The notes under the pieces are model-generated. The model did not search any database. It was given only the letters and a program-made list of their open reading frames with translations, and had not been told where the DNA came from. Below, piece by piece: positions 29,961 to 50,087 of a stretch of 64,000 nt of DNA. Origin of the DNA: Xiphias gladius (taxonomy: Eukaryota > Chordata > Actinopteri > Istiophoriformes > Xiphiidae); assembly GCF_016859285.1 (NCBI RefSeq), contig NC_053417.1, forward strand, positions 25,925,206 to 25,989,205, given 5' to 3'. Each line of letters starts with the position of its first letter. Position 1 is the stretch's first letter. The position numbers were made by a program, and so were the translations under genes.

Positions 29961-30151
29961 GAAAAATAAGTTTCTTTTTTTTTTTTTTCTTAAAACTCTG
30001 AGATATACAACTTTTCTTGACATCAGTTTTAGTCTGGCAGATTAAACTGTTAATAACGCCGTTTTGTTGACCGTAATAGTTCGGGAAAATAATAAGACAG
30101 ACACTTTCTTGCGTTTGTGTGGTGATGGGTTTTCATACATCAGATTTAGAG

Positions 30152-33100
30152 TCAATAGTACAAACTCAGGTAGACCGCTCTGCTCCTCTGCTTCAGAAAC
30201 ACCTTTTCACTGTTTAGCTGAAGAAAAACAAAAAACAAGAGCATTAGATAATGTTTTATATAACAAGAACCATTGTGAATTTATCCCAACAAATAGAGTC
30301 CATATTACAATCAGGCATCATTCCTGTCATGCATTTTGTCTTTAAAGAAAAGTGTTTGACATTTTTGGGGGAAAAAAATGCAGTTATTCACTTTCTTGAC
30401 CAGTATTAGATGGGATATGAGATCTTATCTTGTATCTAACTACAGTGTTACCCTGGTGCTGCCATAAGTTAAAAAAAAACAAAAAAACAGATCTGCCTAG
30501 CATTGGTAAAAGGGGTTTGAGGCCAAAAAAAGCCATGTGTTAAAACAACACAAGTGGTATGTTGTTTCAGCCAGTTTATTAGGCAGACTTGGCAAAAACT
30601 GATGCAGTGCTGCAATAAACCCGTTTGTTTTCCGTTCAGCTGTTGTTGAGACTTTTTTTTTTTTTTTAAGAGAGGTGCTGATTCAACTTTATGGTCATTT
30701 TGAAGGCTGTAGTTTGTGGCACTGTTTAACTGCATTGCATTATACAGAGACGTGTTTCTGTCATACGGCCTGCCCTCGTTAATATAGATGAGGTAGACAA
30801 AGTAGTAGTGTAATAGTGCCCGTCAGTGTAATGCAATTGAATTCACCACCACCCACAAACTGTAGCCTCCACAATGATCATTAAGTTGAATCAACACCTC
30901 TCTAAAACAGTTTAAACTAAAACTGTATCTTTCACTGCGATGATTGCGAGAGCAACAGTAGGAATGTGGCCGTATTGTGGCAAAGTATTCTACCTGGAAT
31001 GTGCGCTGGCATGTATTTGATAGGCTCCCACAGCTCCTTTTCACTGTGGGCTAATGTCGGCTTTAACGCGGTCTAAAGCTTTCCAATCAACACACTGTAT
31101 CCGTTTGTGTAATCCTTACGACGACTATGTGGGAAGTTATGTATGTGGGCCGTTTTCTTGGCCGGGCACCGTGACCTTCAGGAGTTCTCCGCCGGTTGTC
31201 CGGCAGCTTCGCGGTGACGCCAAGACTCCAGGAAGTCACTGCTTCCAGCTAAGAAATAGTCCCGCCACTAACCCCCCGTAAAACCACAAGTTGTAATTTT
31301 TACACTTTGGTTTTTGTATGGATTAACAAACAAGATATAACGTGTCAATTGGTGCGCTGGTAGGTGAACTTTTTTTTTTTACCTTTGAAATGGCAGACTA
31401 GCTGATTCCCCCTGCTTCCAGTCTTTATGCTAAGCTAAGAAAACCAGCTACTGGCTGTAGCTTAATATTTACCAGAGAGATATGACAGTGGTGTCTGTAT
31501 TTTTTCTCTACCTCTCCTCAAGGAAGCCAATGAGCATATTTCAGGAAATGTTGAACTTTTCCTTGAAAGCCAGGCTGAATCCGCTCGTGTCTTTGTGAAA
31601 ATCAAAACAACATTTTTGATACCAGCTGCCTTCTGAACAAGTCATGAAACCAACGTGCACTCAAGATTGAGCTGTGGTTTTTCAGCCTCAACTGAACAGA
31701 AAACGTCTTGTATCCCATGCTTTAGCTTGAAAATGGATACGGGCGTGCATGTAGCAACTGGCTGCCCCTTTCGGTTTGTTTTACATTTGCAAGTCAAAGC
31801 ATTAAGGGCATTCGGTCAGATTCGCAGAACGGGGCTCGCTTCACCCACCTTCACCCTGAGCGACTTCTTCTCCAGCTGAGGCAGCCTGGACCAGTCGGGG
31901 CTCCCGAAGCACATCGGCCAGCTCACTTTCCTGTTTGTCACCGTATCATGAGCGTAGGTCCCGGGGCTGCGTCACAAAGTAACATACGTCAGCTCACTTC
32001 AGCACTGTGACATTGGAGCTGTGTGTGGGTGTGTTCCCCCGTGTCTCACCCGGGACTGTCCTGCGCTGTACATGACACGGTTTTGAACCTCAGTGTCGCT
32101 GAGTTGAAAGGTGTTTTTCCAGGAGGGGGGATTCTGGATTGGCTCTGATCCTTCTGGTATTGCTGTGGTGAAGGGGTCACAGTCTGGTGACAGAGATAAT
32201 AAAGATAATTTTAAACTGACATTTTAAAAAGGGTTATTCTGGTGATTTTTATATTTCACTTGCATAAAGTTGACAGACAGATTGAAAAAGCGATGGTCTC
32301 AAGTATGAGTCAAATTCCAAAAAAACCCTGGATCCTAAAATTCACACGATGCAATTTAATTCCATCTTTCATTGGGCCCTTGTAATGCCGCGTCCATATC
32401 ATTCTGATCAAGCCGTTCATGTGAGCCTCCGACTTTTAAGTCAGAGTCAGAGGTTTCTGGAATTGCCGACACCCGCAAAATATCTCCCACTCACATATGG
32501 ATTACTGAACAGGATGGATTACTTAATACAGGGGCCCGAGGGGTCCCCTGACCTGTATGAAGGGCCCCTCTATGAAGTTACTGTTAATATTTCTTGTTTG
32601 AAAGTCATAGAGCTCAGTCAAAAGACACAAAACGACCACAGACACACAGAATTACTACAAAGAGACTCAAAACAACTACCAAGACATGCAAAGCATGATT
32701 TCATTTAGGGTTGTTTGTGTGTGTGTGTGTGTTTACTGCACTTTGTATGAAGTTAATTGATAAGTAAAAAACCATTAATGGCATTATTTGTGAAACCATC
32801 TTCACTTGCCCTTTAGTGCCTAAAACCTTTGGACAGCACTGTATGTTCACTTCCAAAACCTGCACCTTCCAGTTTTTAACGCTGGCTTTCCGTTAAAAAA
32901 AAAAAAAAAAAATCAAAATCCTAAACCCACGCCGAGATAACCCCCGATGACACCATTAGGGTTATTTTCCCCAGACTTTGGAAAGCTCCCTCAAAACTGA
33001 GCTTCATGTGTAAAAATCGATGGGGCCCTTTGACACCAGGGAAGGTTGATGGAGCAGGTAACTCGTTTGCTGCGAGTCCGCGGAACGTACCTTGCCACAG

Positions 33101-33532
33101 GGCGGAAAGCGCGCCGCAGTCCTGGCGGAGAGACCGTACCCTTTCTTACTCTCCGGTTTCTTCCGCAGGTCATAAAGTATGGTGCCAAACTGTGAGGAAA
33201 ATGGAAAGAATTAGTCTTCCCGCCACACAATGGGCACGCTCAACGTCATAAATTAACGAGCAGTTAATTGTGGCTCGAAGCGCATTGATTTCCGCATTTA
33301 AAACATGTAACAAAAACAAGTTATTGTGCTAAAAAAAAAAAAAACCACATCCAAAGCCTCGTGTACATATTGAGAGACAAACCTCGTGGTTGTCATAGCA
33401 GCCAGGGCCGACGTGAGGCGCTTCCTGGCGCGACATTTCGTTTCCCAGCCGGTCCGGGGCGTGATGGAGGGGAAAGAGCTTCCTCTCCCGGGAGCTGCCA
33501 AAACACACTCTCGGGCGGGGGGCCGCTGACAT
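30152..33532 (-). CDS. cimap3: Ciliary microtubule-associated protein 3 (pitchfork)
   Basis: Five coding exons in transcript order: 33532-33383, 33189-33091, 32183-32050, 31966-31849, 30217-30152; 188 residues against 191 in human PIFO/CIMAP3. Diagnostic stretches are RERKLFPLHHAPDRLGNE with HVGPGCYDNHE (human RKLFPHFHPPNLIGN...HRGPGCY), KKGYGLSARTAARFPP, PGTYAHD followed by SWPMCFGSPDWSRLPQLEKK, and the end VYLSLYY. The last exon is only 21 codons and lies 1.6 kb away, but its phase, acceptor and closing residues fit. Pitchfork acts at the basal body and cilium, in primary-cilium disassembly and as a sperm/ciliary microtubule protein. I chose the ATG at 33532, which gives MSAAPRPRVCFGSSRE; eight further upstream codons are open but start with TTG. 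The gene is convergent with taf8. Confidence 0.88.
30600..30990. mobile_element. Foldback MITE in cimap3 intron 4
   Basis: Two long imperfect inverted arms: about 30667-30747, with GAGAGGTGCTGATTCAACTT and GGCTGTAGTTTGTGG, and about 30829-30910, with CCACAAACTGTAGCCTCCAC and GTTGAATCAACACCTCTC. The space between includes GAGGTAGACAAAGTAGTAG, like the GGACAAAATAATAGAAACACC end of the related copy in gdi1 intron 1. No coding capacity. Confidence 0.7.
31110..31575. repeat. TTAA-ended MITE-like repeat copy in cimap3 intron 4
   Basis: Contains AACAAACAAGATATAACGTG, CAGTCTTTATGCTAAGCTAA, CTACTGGCTGTAGCTT and a final GCATATTTCAGGAAATGTTG, matching the family at 56752-57258, apparently rearranged with its middle part reversed. 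Confidence 0.55.
32500..32735 (+). repeat. Dispersed repeat of short A/C-rich units upstream of cimap3 exon 3
   Basis: Shows GACACAAAACGACCACAGAC and TACTACAAAGAGACTCAAAA, imperfect short-period repeats common in fish genomes, followed by a small TG tract. It lies in cimap3 intron 2. Confidence 0.5.
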
Positions 33533-33651
33533 CTTGGGGAAACAACTCGTGGTCAAGTGAGGGACGGAAACTGAGCGAAAGGGAGAAAGGCTACGCTAGC
33601 GCTCAGTCAGCGTCGCCTCGGCCTGCCATGACAGTCGTCGTGTTTTGACTT

Positions 33652-33665
33652 GTAACGATGGCAAC
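33652..33665. promoter_or_regulatory. Imperfect X-box-like site upstream of cimap3
   Basis: GTAACGATGGCAAC has one perfect RFX half site (GGCAAC) and one weak one, about 120 bp upstream of the cimap3 start codon. RFX control would fit a ciliary gene; this is suggestive only. Confidence 0.3.
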
Positions 33666-33759
33666 CGAGTGGGTGCACGCATTATGCTAATGGCTGGCAC
33701 TTCCGGGGTTTACGTTAATTGCGCATATTTGTGTTTTTGCAATCAGAAGTATTACTTTA

Positions 33760-34050
33760 CGTAAAGCTGAAACGATATATTGATATAGACAGAAACTACA
33801 TTGACAATCATGGCGGCTTCCAGTCATTCTTCTTTCAAATAAAAATGCCAGACATTCACTCCATCCTCTCATATATGATGACAAACTGAATATCTTTGGG
33901 CTTGGGGCAGTTTGCGTCGCTGAGTGGTCGCTAGTTGTAGTAGGCATTTTTCCGGTTTTTTTTGACATTTTATAAACAAATGTATTAATCAATTACGGAA
34001 TCGGCAGATTATCCAAAATTCAAAATGATCAAATTGCAGCTGTAAAACTA
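33760..34050 (-). repeat. Dispersed teleost repeat with ATTAATCG-type ends
   Basis: Reverse copy of the family at 22990-23370: AGCTGAAACGATATATTGAT at one end, ACAAACTGAATATCTTTGGG inside, then ATGTATTAATCAATTACGGA and TTGCAGCTGTAAAAC. It fills the gap between cimap3 and the 3' end of atp6ap1. Confidence 0.6.
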
Positions 34051-34079
34051 AACAATTAAAATCACAATTAATAGATATC

Positions 34080-34085
34080 TTTATT
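34080..34085 (-). terminator. Candidate polyadenylation signal of atp6ap1
   Basis: AATAAA on the minus strand about 900 bp after the atp6ap1 stop. The 3' UTR between holds a TG/CA tract at 34926-34974 and A/T runs. Confidence 0.5.
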
Positions 34086-34923
34086 TTGCAATTAGAGACA
34101 ATTTACTGTACATGCCATGGCAATTCCACATCCACAAGTTTGACAAAAGCAGAACTGAGATGCACTGTCATTAAATTAATTGAAGAACCTCAAGCGAAGG
34201 GTAAACTTTAAGGGTAGGATTAAGCAGAGAAAGCCTTTTCATATAAATAAATTACCTGTGGAGAAAACAGGGGATTGCAGTGGTGATTGCCTGTGATTTA
34301 ACCATTAGTGGAAAAAAAAAAAAAATAAAATCCCAGAAGAAGCATTGGCATACTTCTGTATGGCAGTTTCAAAACAGCGGCGTTTCAGAAATTTCACACA
34401 ATTCACAAACAATTACATTTTATACACAGGCACTTCTTTCATTACCAGTAGTCGTTCAATTACAGCTAAGTTGAAGAAAATAAAGTAAGAAATTGAGGTC
34501 TGAAAAGGTCCTACAGCATCCAGCAATGACATTCACATTGGCACAGAAGGCATTCTCTGGTAAGAGTGCAAATTTTTTTTTTAGGGAAAAAACAGCCACT
34601 GTGTCTGGCCAGCGGTGGCACCAAAAAAAAAAAAAAAAAACACCTTTTAGCACATGCACTCAAAATCGACTCATATGAAGGTAAAGGTGCATCCATTTTG
34701 GCACTTGCAAATGTGGGGGAGAGGAGATGGAATGTGCCCTGCAAGATAATGGCATCCCAAACACAGCCGTGGAAGGATTCAGGAAGCAAAACTATAGGAG
34801 AGAATGTCAGAGCAAAAGAATCTGCCTGACAAATATCGTCAAAGAAAGAGGCCCACACATATGACAGCTGTATGACAAGGAGGGACTCTCCTAGGTCCAC
34901 CATCTAACGGGAGGCACTGAAAG

Positions 34924-34925
<2 letters not shown>

Positions 34926-34974
<49 letters not shown>
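34926..34974 (+). repeat. (TG)n microsatellite in the atp6ap1 3' UTR
   Basis: A TG tract of about 49 bp starting 19 bp past the atp6ap1 stop codon, read as CA repeats in the transcript. Confidence 0.95.
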
Positions 34975-34975
<1 letters not shown>

Positions 34976-34992
34976 TGTCTGTCAGGAGTGCT

Positions 34993-39776
<4,784 letters not shown>

Positions 39777-40149
39777 TTTTCCTCGAGCTTTTTCCGCAAA
39801 GCTGGGGTCACGTGACGCAGACCAGCTGACAGTCATGTGCGCTCCTGCCTGAGGAAGAAGGCACTTCCGGCAGCTGTCATCCAGCCCGGCCCTGCCCGGC
39901 CCGGCCCTGCCCGTCTACGCCGCGACGGGCTGCGGCTTCGCAACCCGTTAGAAAACAAACTGAAGAAAATGGTTTGACTCCTCGCAGCCTGGACGACGCC
40001 GACCGCCTGTGCTGGAAGAGTATTTACTCAAGTAGGCCTCACAGTACGTATGTACAGGTACCACATCGACCTCCTGACTGGCCCCTGTTGACACCCACTG
40101 AGCAGTTTCAGTAGTTCCCCAGTCACCCAGAAACCCACCGGTACTCCCA

Positions 40150-40480
40150 GCAGTTTATTAATCAGTTAGTTGGTGGACGGAAAATCAACTGGCAATGATT
40201 TTTGATGACTGGTTAGTCGTAAGTCTTTTTTAAAGGAAAAATGCAAAAAAACAACAACAACAAAAAACAAGCACTCGTCCCAGCCTCTCCAATGTGAATA
40301 TTTACTATTTTCCCAATTTTCAACGAGGGCAAACGACGGTTGATGATGGTTAATCGTTTGTCTGTAAAAAGTCAGAAAAATAGTGAAAAATGCCCAGTAT
40401 AATTTCACCCTTTCTACTAAGCTGTCAGGTTTGTTGTTACTAAAGGGTTTCTACAACCCATCAATCCATCTGCAGCTGTA
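40150..40480. repeat. Degraded dispersed teleost repeat
   Basis: TTATTAATCAGTTAGTTGGT, GATGGTTAATCGTTTGTCTG then TAAAAAGTCAGAAAAATAG and TGAAAAATGCCCAG match the interior of the ATTAATCG-ended family seen at 22990-23370. Confidence 0.5.
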
Positions 40481-41661
40481 AATGCTAACAAGTAGTTTTA
40501 TGTATATTAGTGGATTTTCGCCCAGATCTCCTGCAGCCCTTTTCCAGAAGATAAGCAAGTCCATTGGAGAACGCTCCCTAATTGATTAAAGAGAGAAGAC
40601 AGGCAAAGTGGCGTGCTGTAAGGGGGATTTTCCACAATCTGGCAACCCAAATGTTGTTCCTATAGCTGTCTTAGAACTGATCTATAAAGCATTAGTAAAC
40701 TCAGTATTATTCCTATAAATAAATCCATTCATTTACAGCTTATAAACCCCTTTATCAGTGGTGTCTTGTCAGTTCCAAAAACAGAGGCTCTCATAGTATT
40801 AGACGTGGCACAAACCGACGTGTGATGCGTGCGGTGCAGCAGAACTCTGCTCCTCGTGGATGAATGACAGGTACACCTGGCAACTGTCCGTGGTGCTGAC
40901 ACGCTCTTAAAATTGGGCATGTCGCTATTTGCATCATGAAAACCCGCCATCCATACATGACATTTATAAATACTGTCCAAAAAAAAAATAGAAACAAACA
41001 CGCAAAAAAAATAAAAGTAAAGTTTTGGGTTTCTTTTTTTGTTTTTTGTTTTTTTCAAATTTTCTTTCGAAAAGGTCTGCGTGCGTTCAGCGAAAGCAAC
41101 TCCCATCCACACAGCTGTGGTGGCGGAGGGATACCACCGCCTGCATCCACGCAACGCTGCGCCTACAACTGGAAAAGGAAGGACAGGAAAAAGAAAATAG
41201 AGAACACACAGACTTGGACAAAATGTAGTTCAGATGGCAAAAAAACAAAACCAAAAAAAAAACAACGTAAAATTCCGAGCCAAACTCTAAACTGAAACCG
41301 AACATGTGCATAAAGGCCCAGTAGAGCCAAGTGAGTGCGGGGCTTCCTATTACATTCAGCCCATTTCGGTTTGAATCCTTTGTGTGGCAACACGGGAAGA
41401 GAGAGAAGGAGGATGCGCACTATTTCCCGACGCGCAATGACATTGTTCTAGAGCGCTCCACGATCAGGGCCATCTTTGGTTGTCCTCGCCGGTGACAGTG
41501 TGGACAGTATATTCCATTGGACATTAATGCCTAATGATTAGTAAGTAATATTTAACTTTGAACGAGCCTGTCGACGCACTCGGGCAGAGACAGAGAGAGA
41601 CAGTTTCCCGGTTTCTGGACTCTCTGGGATTCTTTCCTTCAATACCCTTCATTTCTCAAGG

Positions 41662-41686
41662 CAAAAAAAAAAAAAAAAAAAAAAAA
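41662..41686 (+). repeat. A-tract in the gdi1 5' leader
   Basis: About 25 consecutive A, ending roughly 33 bp before the gdi1 start codon, so probably in the mRNA leader. Confidence 0.85.
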
Positions 41687-41718
41687 AGAGGGCGAGACGG
41701 GCGAAGCGGCGATACAAC

Positions 41719-46728
<5,010 letters not shown>

Positions 46729-49361
46729 GCGGTAGAGGGGCTTCCGAGAGAGGGTGGGGCGAAAAAAGGGGCGAAACAGGTGGCAGAGCCCGCGGCGGGA
46801 GTGCTCGGGCTGCCTGAGCAGTGCTTTAAAAACAAACGGGCGGGGGTGAGCGTGGCGAAGAGGGTGTGTTTCTGGGCTCTGCCAGCCCTAAGCCGTTTGC
46901 CTCCTTTTCCTTAGGCCCCTCTCTCTCTTGACACGCGTTCAGACACATAAATACTCACATACACACATACTCACACTCCCTATCTCTGTCACCGAAAAGC
47001 AGGGTTGATACGGTCTTTCATTCCATTGTAGAATTTACGGTATAATCATGTCTTAACTATTATCATTAAAGGTGAATTTATTACTTGTTGGCAATTTTCA
47101 AAGCATTTCATTCTTTCTGTAATGTCTTTCTCCTCATATCAGAGGTTGGGGCGGACGGAAGGCTGATGGCGTGGAGAGAGATTTGTAATGGCTTAGTGTA
47201 GAATCCTCTGGAAGGGGTCACCTCCAGTTGACATGCATGCATCTTTTACACACGGTAGTATTGTACATAGACTCAGACGACACTGCGGTATGAAGGCTGG
47301 ACCATTCCACGCATCGCTCCTGTCAACCCTGCTTTCACTTTTCTCTTACTTGGTCTTTTACCTGTGTTACTTCAATAGACGCCGCTCCTTTTGGCAAAAA
47401 CCTGTTGGTCGGGCAAAACAAATGTGATGAAAAGTTACATATAAATGGGCTGTTCTGTCAAACTGATAGTGCTCACTTCGCAATGCTGTTGTGTTCCCTG
47501 TGCTAGCAGGCAAGCTAACCAGTGGCTATTAATTGTAACCCCCACCCCCCATCCCCCACCCCACACACAACCCCCCCCCCTCAAAAAAAATGTTCTTTTG
47601 TTTATCTCTGTTGTGTGATGTCAATTTTGAATTTGAATAGTTTACATTCTAACATTTTAAATTATTGAAGAGTTTTATTTCTATATATTTGGTGCACATT
47701 TCACTGGCTGAAGTTATGAAGTTTACGGAGCTGTGGTTGAAACTGTGGTCCTCAAGTTGAACATTAAAAAAGGGAATGTCGGGAGCTAAAGAGGCATGAA
47801 GAGGATTTGTCTCGTCCTAAGCGGGGCTTTCTGGAAGATTTGAAATGGGTGATGAGAACAAGCTGATTATGGCAAATTGTACACGTTGAGATGCGAGGAA
47901 GTGTGCCATGGGGAAAAGAATGTATGCGGAGGGTGTTTTTTTGATTTGACGTTTGCAGAGTTTCACCTTTGTGTGAAAAGCCAGCGAAGACTGAAATTTC
48001 GGCTCATAGTGAAAGCACCAGATTGTGTCTTGGTTGTTTCAACCCTTGTGTATGTCATTGAGATAGGTCATTCCCATAGAGACGAAATCCTATGAAAAAT
48101 TGTAGTTGTTAAATAGAGGGAAATGCTGGAATGTCCCATAATTTCAGAAGACTTTGTAGCGTAGCAGAAGCCACAGTTACAAGTGCCGCCCCACAAGAAG
48201 GAACCAAGATGCTTTTATTTGGTTGCAGCCTTAATTTAGGGTCTTTGTCAAACGTTTGGGCCCTTTCCAAAATCGACTGCTTTGTTTTAACAAACAGTTA
48301 GTGGCAGGTCAGTCTTGTGCCAAAAATGGTTTTGCTGTTGGTGGCAAGACTTTCTGGCAAAGCTAAAAGTTCGGTTTAGTTCAGTAGTGCATGTTGCTGT
48401 GCAGATCAGTCTGAACCCTTTAGAGGGGATATTGTTTTCTACTAGATCGGGGCTGTTACTGTGCACCTGAGTGGAGGCAGTTCCTCAAAATCTCCGCAGT
48501 GCACGCTCACTCGCAGCCAGACTGATCTGTGGCTTGGCTTGTCACACCTCAACGACACACAGATGAGACGCTCTGATCATTTCCTTTAAAGTACTGAAGC
48601 AGTTCCATTTCACTTTATCCACCACGACCAATCCCTTAACAACTCTAAACAAAGTTCACGTGTTTGGGGTGTTGACGTGTCTTATTGTTATGCTCTATTT
48701 ATTTTAATTTCACTTATGTATTGTGGAAAGTTTTATGTCAAATGCATATGCTATGCTGTTAGTTTATGATCTGATGACAAAATGAATCTTAAGAGTGATG
48801 CGCACCGAAATTATCTGTTTTTGTTTGTTATTTGCTGTGTTCATGTGTTATGTTTACCTTAATTATTGATCATTCCAGTGTGGCATCATGATTTAACATG
48901 ATTATTAGCATTCCTAAGAAACAGGTTTGGATGGACGGATAGCAGCAACGGTTTGAGACAGAGCTGAAGTCGGAATCTCTAGAGCTGTGTATTCACAACA
49001 GTTTAGCACTGTGCATCGTTCAAAATTGTGCGTGTTCTTCATCCTGCAAACATGTTATTGGATAAAAACTGGAATAATGTTTACTCTTGGAACATAGATA
49101 CATTTGAAGCCCTCCCTTCCCTTCCCTTCCCCAGCATCAAATAATGTCCTCTCTTTTTTTTTTTTTTTTTATTGAAAACAAAAGCCTCATGTGTGGTTGT
49201 ACTGTTTTAATTTCCATCCAGTTTGGCCTTTGAAAACCACTATTGATAATATCCCTTGAAATTGACAAAAAAAATAGTTCAGGCTGAGTAGTAGAAAACT
49301 TACTGTCCTTGTTTGATCACTAGTATGTGAACAATGCCTAATGTCTTGTGTAACAAATAAA
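46729..49361 (+). other. Likely long 3' UTR of gdi1
   Basis: About 2.6 kb of A+T-rich non-coding DNA from the stop to an AATAAA. It holds a C-rich patch near 47540-47581 and a T tract at 49155-49170. No other gene is supported. Long 3' UTRs are usual for brain-expressed GDI1. Use of this distal site is inferred. Confidence 0.5.
49356..49361 (+). terminator. Candidate distal polyadenylation signal of gdi1
   Basis: AATAAA in AACAAATAAAACG, 2.6 kb after the stop. Confidence 0.45.
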
Positions 49362-50087
49362 ACGAATTAAACTATGAATGAAATGATAGAAAAATAAAAA
49401 GCACATGGCAAACCTGGAAAGACCCTGATTTTTTCCTGTGTTTCTTTCTGAAGGTGAAATCCCTTCATCCGGGTGAGTGACCGTCTGTGGGAAGATTGTC
49501 TATACATACATACAATAGTATTTTATATACACTTGTGCTAAAAATACAACTTACATAATGATACAGTTTTAATAATTACACATTATTCTGAAATAGAAGA
49601 ATCTGGCTTTGCCTAATAATCATTCAGTGATGAAATAGAAGAATAATCTGATAAATATCTTTGAAGTTGTGAACAGCGTTAGTGTGCAAACTGCTGAGGC
49701 ACAAATAGACATTTTGCTGTCGCCACGCGACCGTCGCTGCCATAGATACGCAGCACTGAGCTTGAATCCGATTCAAATTCAGGAGAAGGCACAAAAGAAT
49801 CACTCAGTCCTTCATTATATTTGTGGAACTATACGTCCTCATTATTCCTTCATTTGCAGCTCCCCCCCTGTAGTCTCTGACACCCGTCAACCCCTCTTTT
49901 CCTCTTTTGTAACCACACCTGTGTTTCACTGCTCCTTACAGAATGACTGTGTGGCAACACGTCATTTTAGCCTCGTGGACCCCCGGTTCTCGTTCATCCT
50001 TCTTGTTCATCCTTTGTTCAATAACCATGCCGTGACAACTGATGTGACCTGCAGAGAGGCGCCAAGGCGGAGCTGACTCAGCTAGAA
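49362..50087. other. Short intergenic gap and itih6-like 3' UTR
   Basis: gdi1 and the itih6-like gene converge here. The right part should be the 3' UTR of the latter; a minus-strand ATTAAA near 49568 could be its poly(A) signal. The 135-codon + strand open frame at 49669-50076 has no recognisable domain and overlaps that UTR. Confidence 0.45.

Larger units (their letters stand above)
39777..41718. promoter_or_regulatory. Divergent intergenic region of atp6ap1 and gdi1
   Basis: The two start codons face away from each other across this 1.9 kb. The atp6ap1 side (39777-39960) is CpG-rich, with a tandem CGGCCCTGCCC motif at about 39888-39912. A degraded dispersed repeat lies at about 40150-40480. 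The gdi1 side holds T/A-rich DNA and a 5' UTR with an A tract. Too long for a classic shared promoter, but shared regulation is possible. Confidence 0.55.

Noticed and set aside
49669-50076. Plus-strand open frame of 135 codons right of gdi1
   Set aside because: Lies across the 3' UTR of the itih6-like gene on the other strand, and no recognisable domain is seen.
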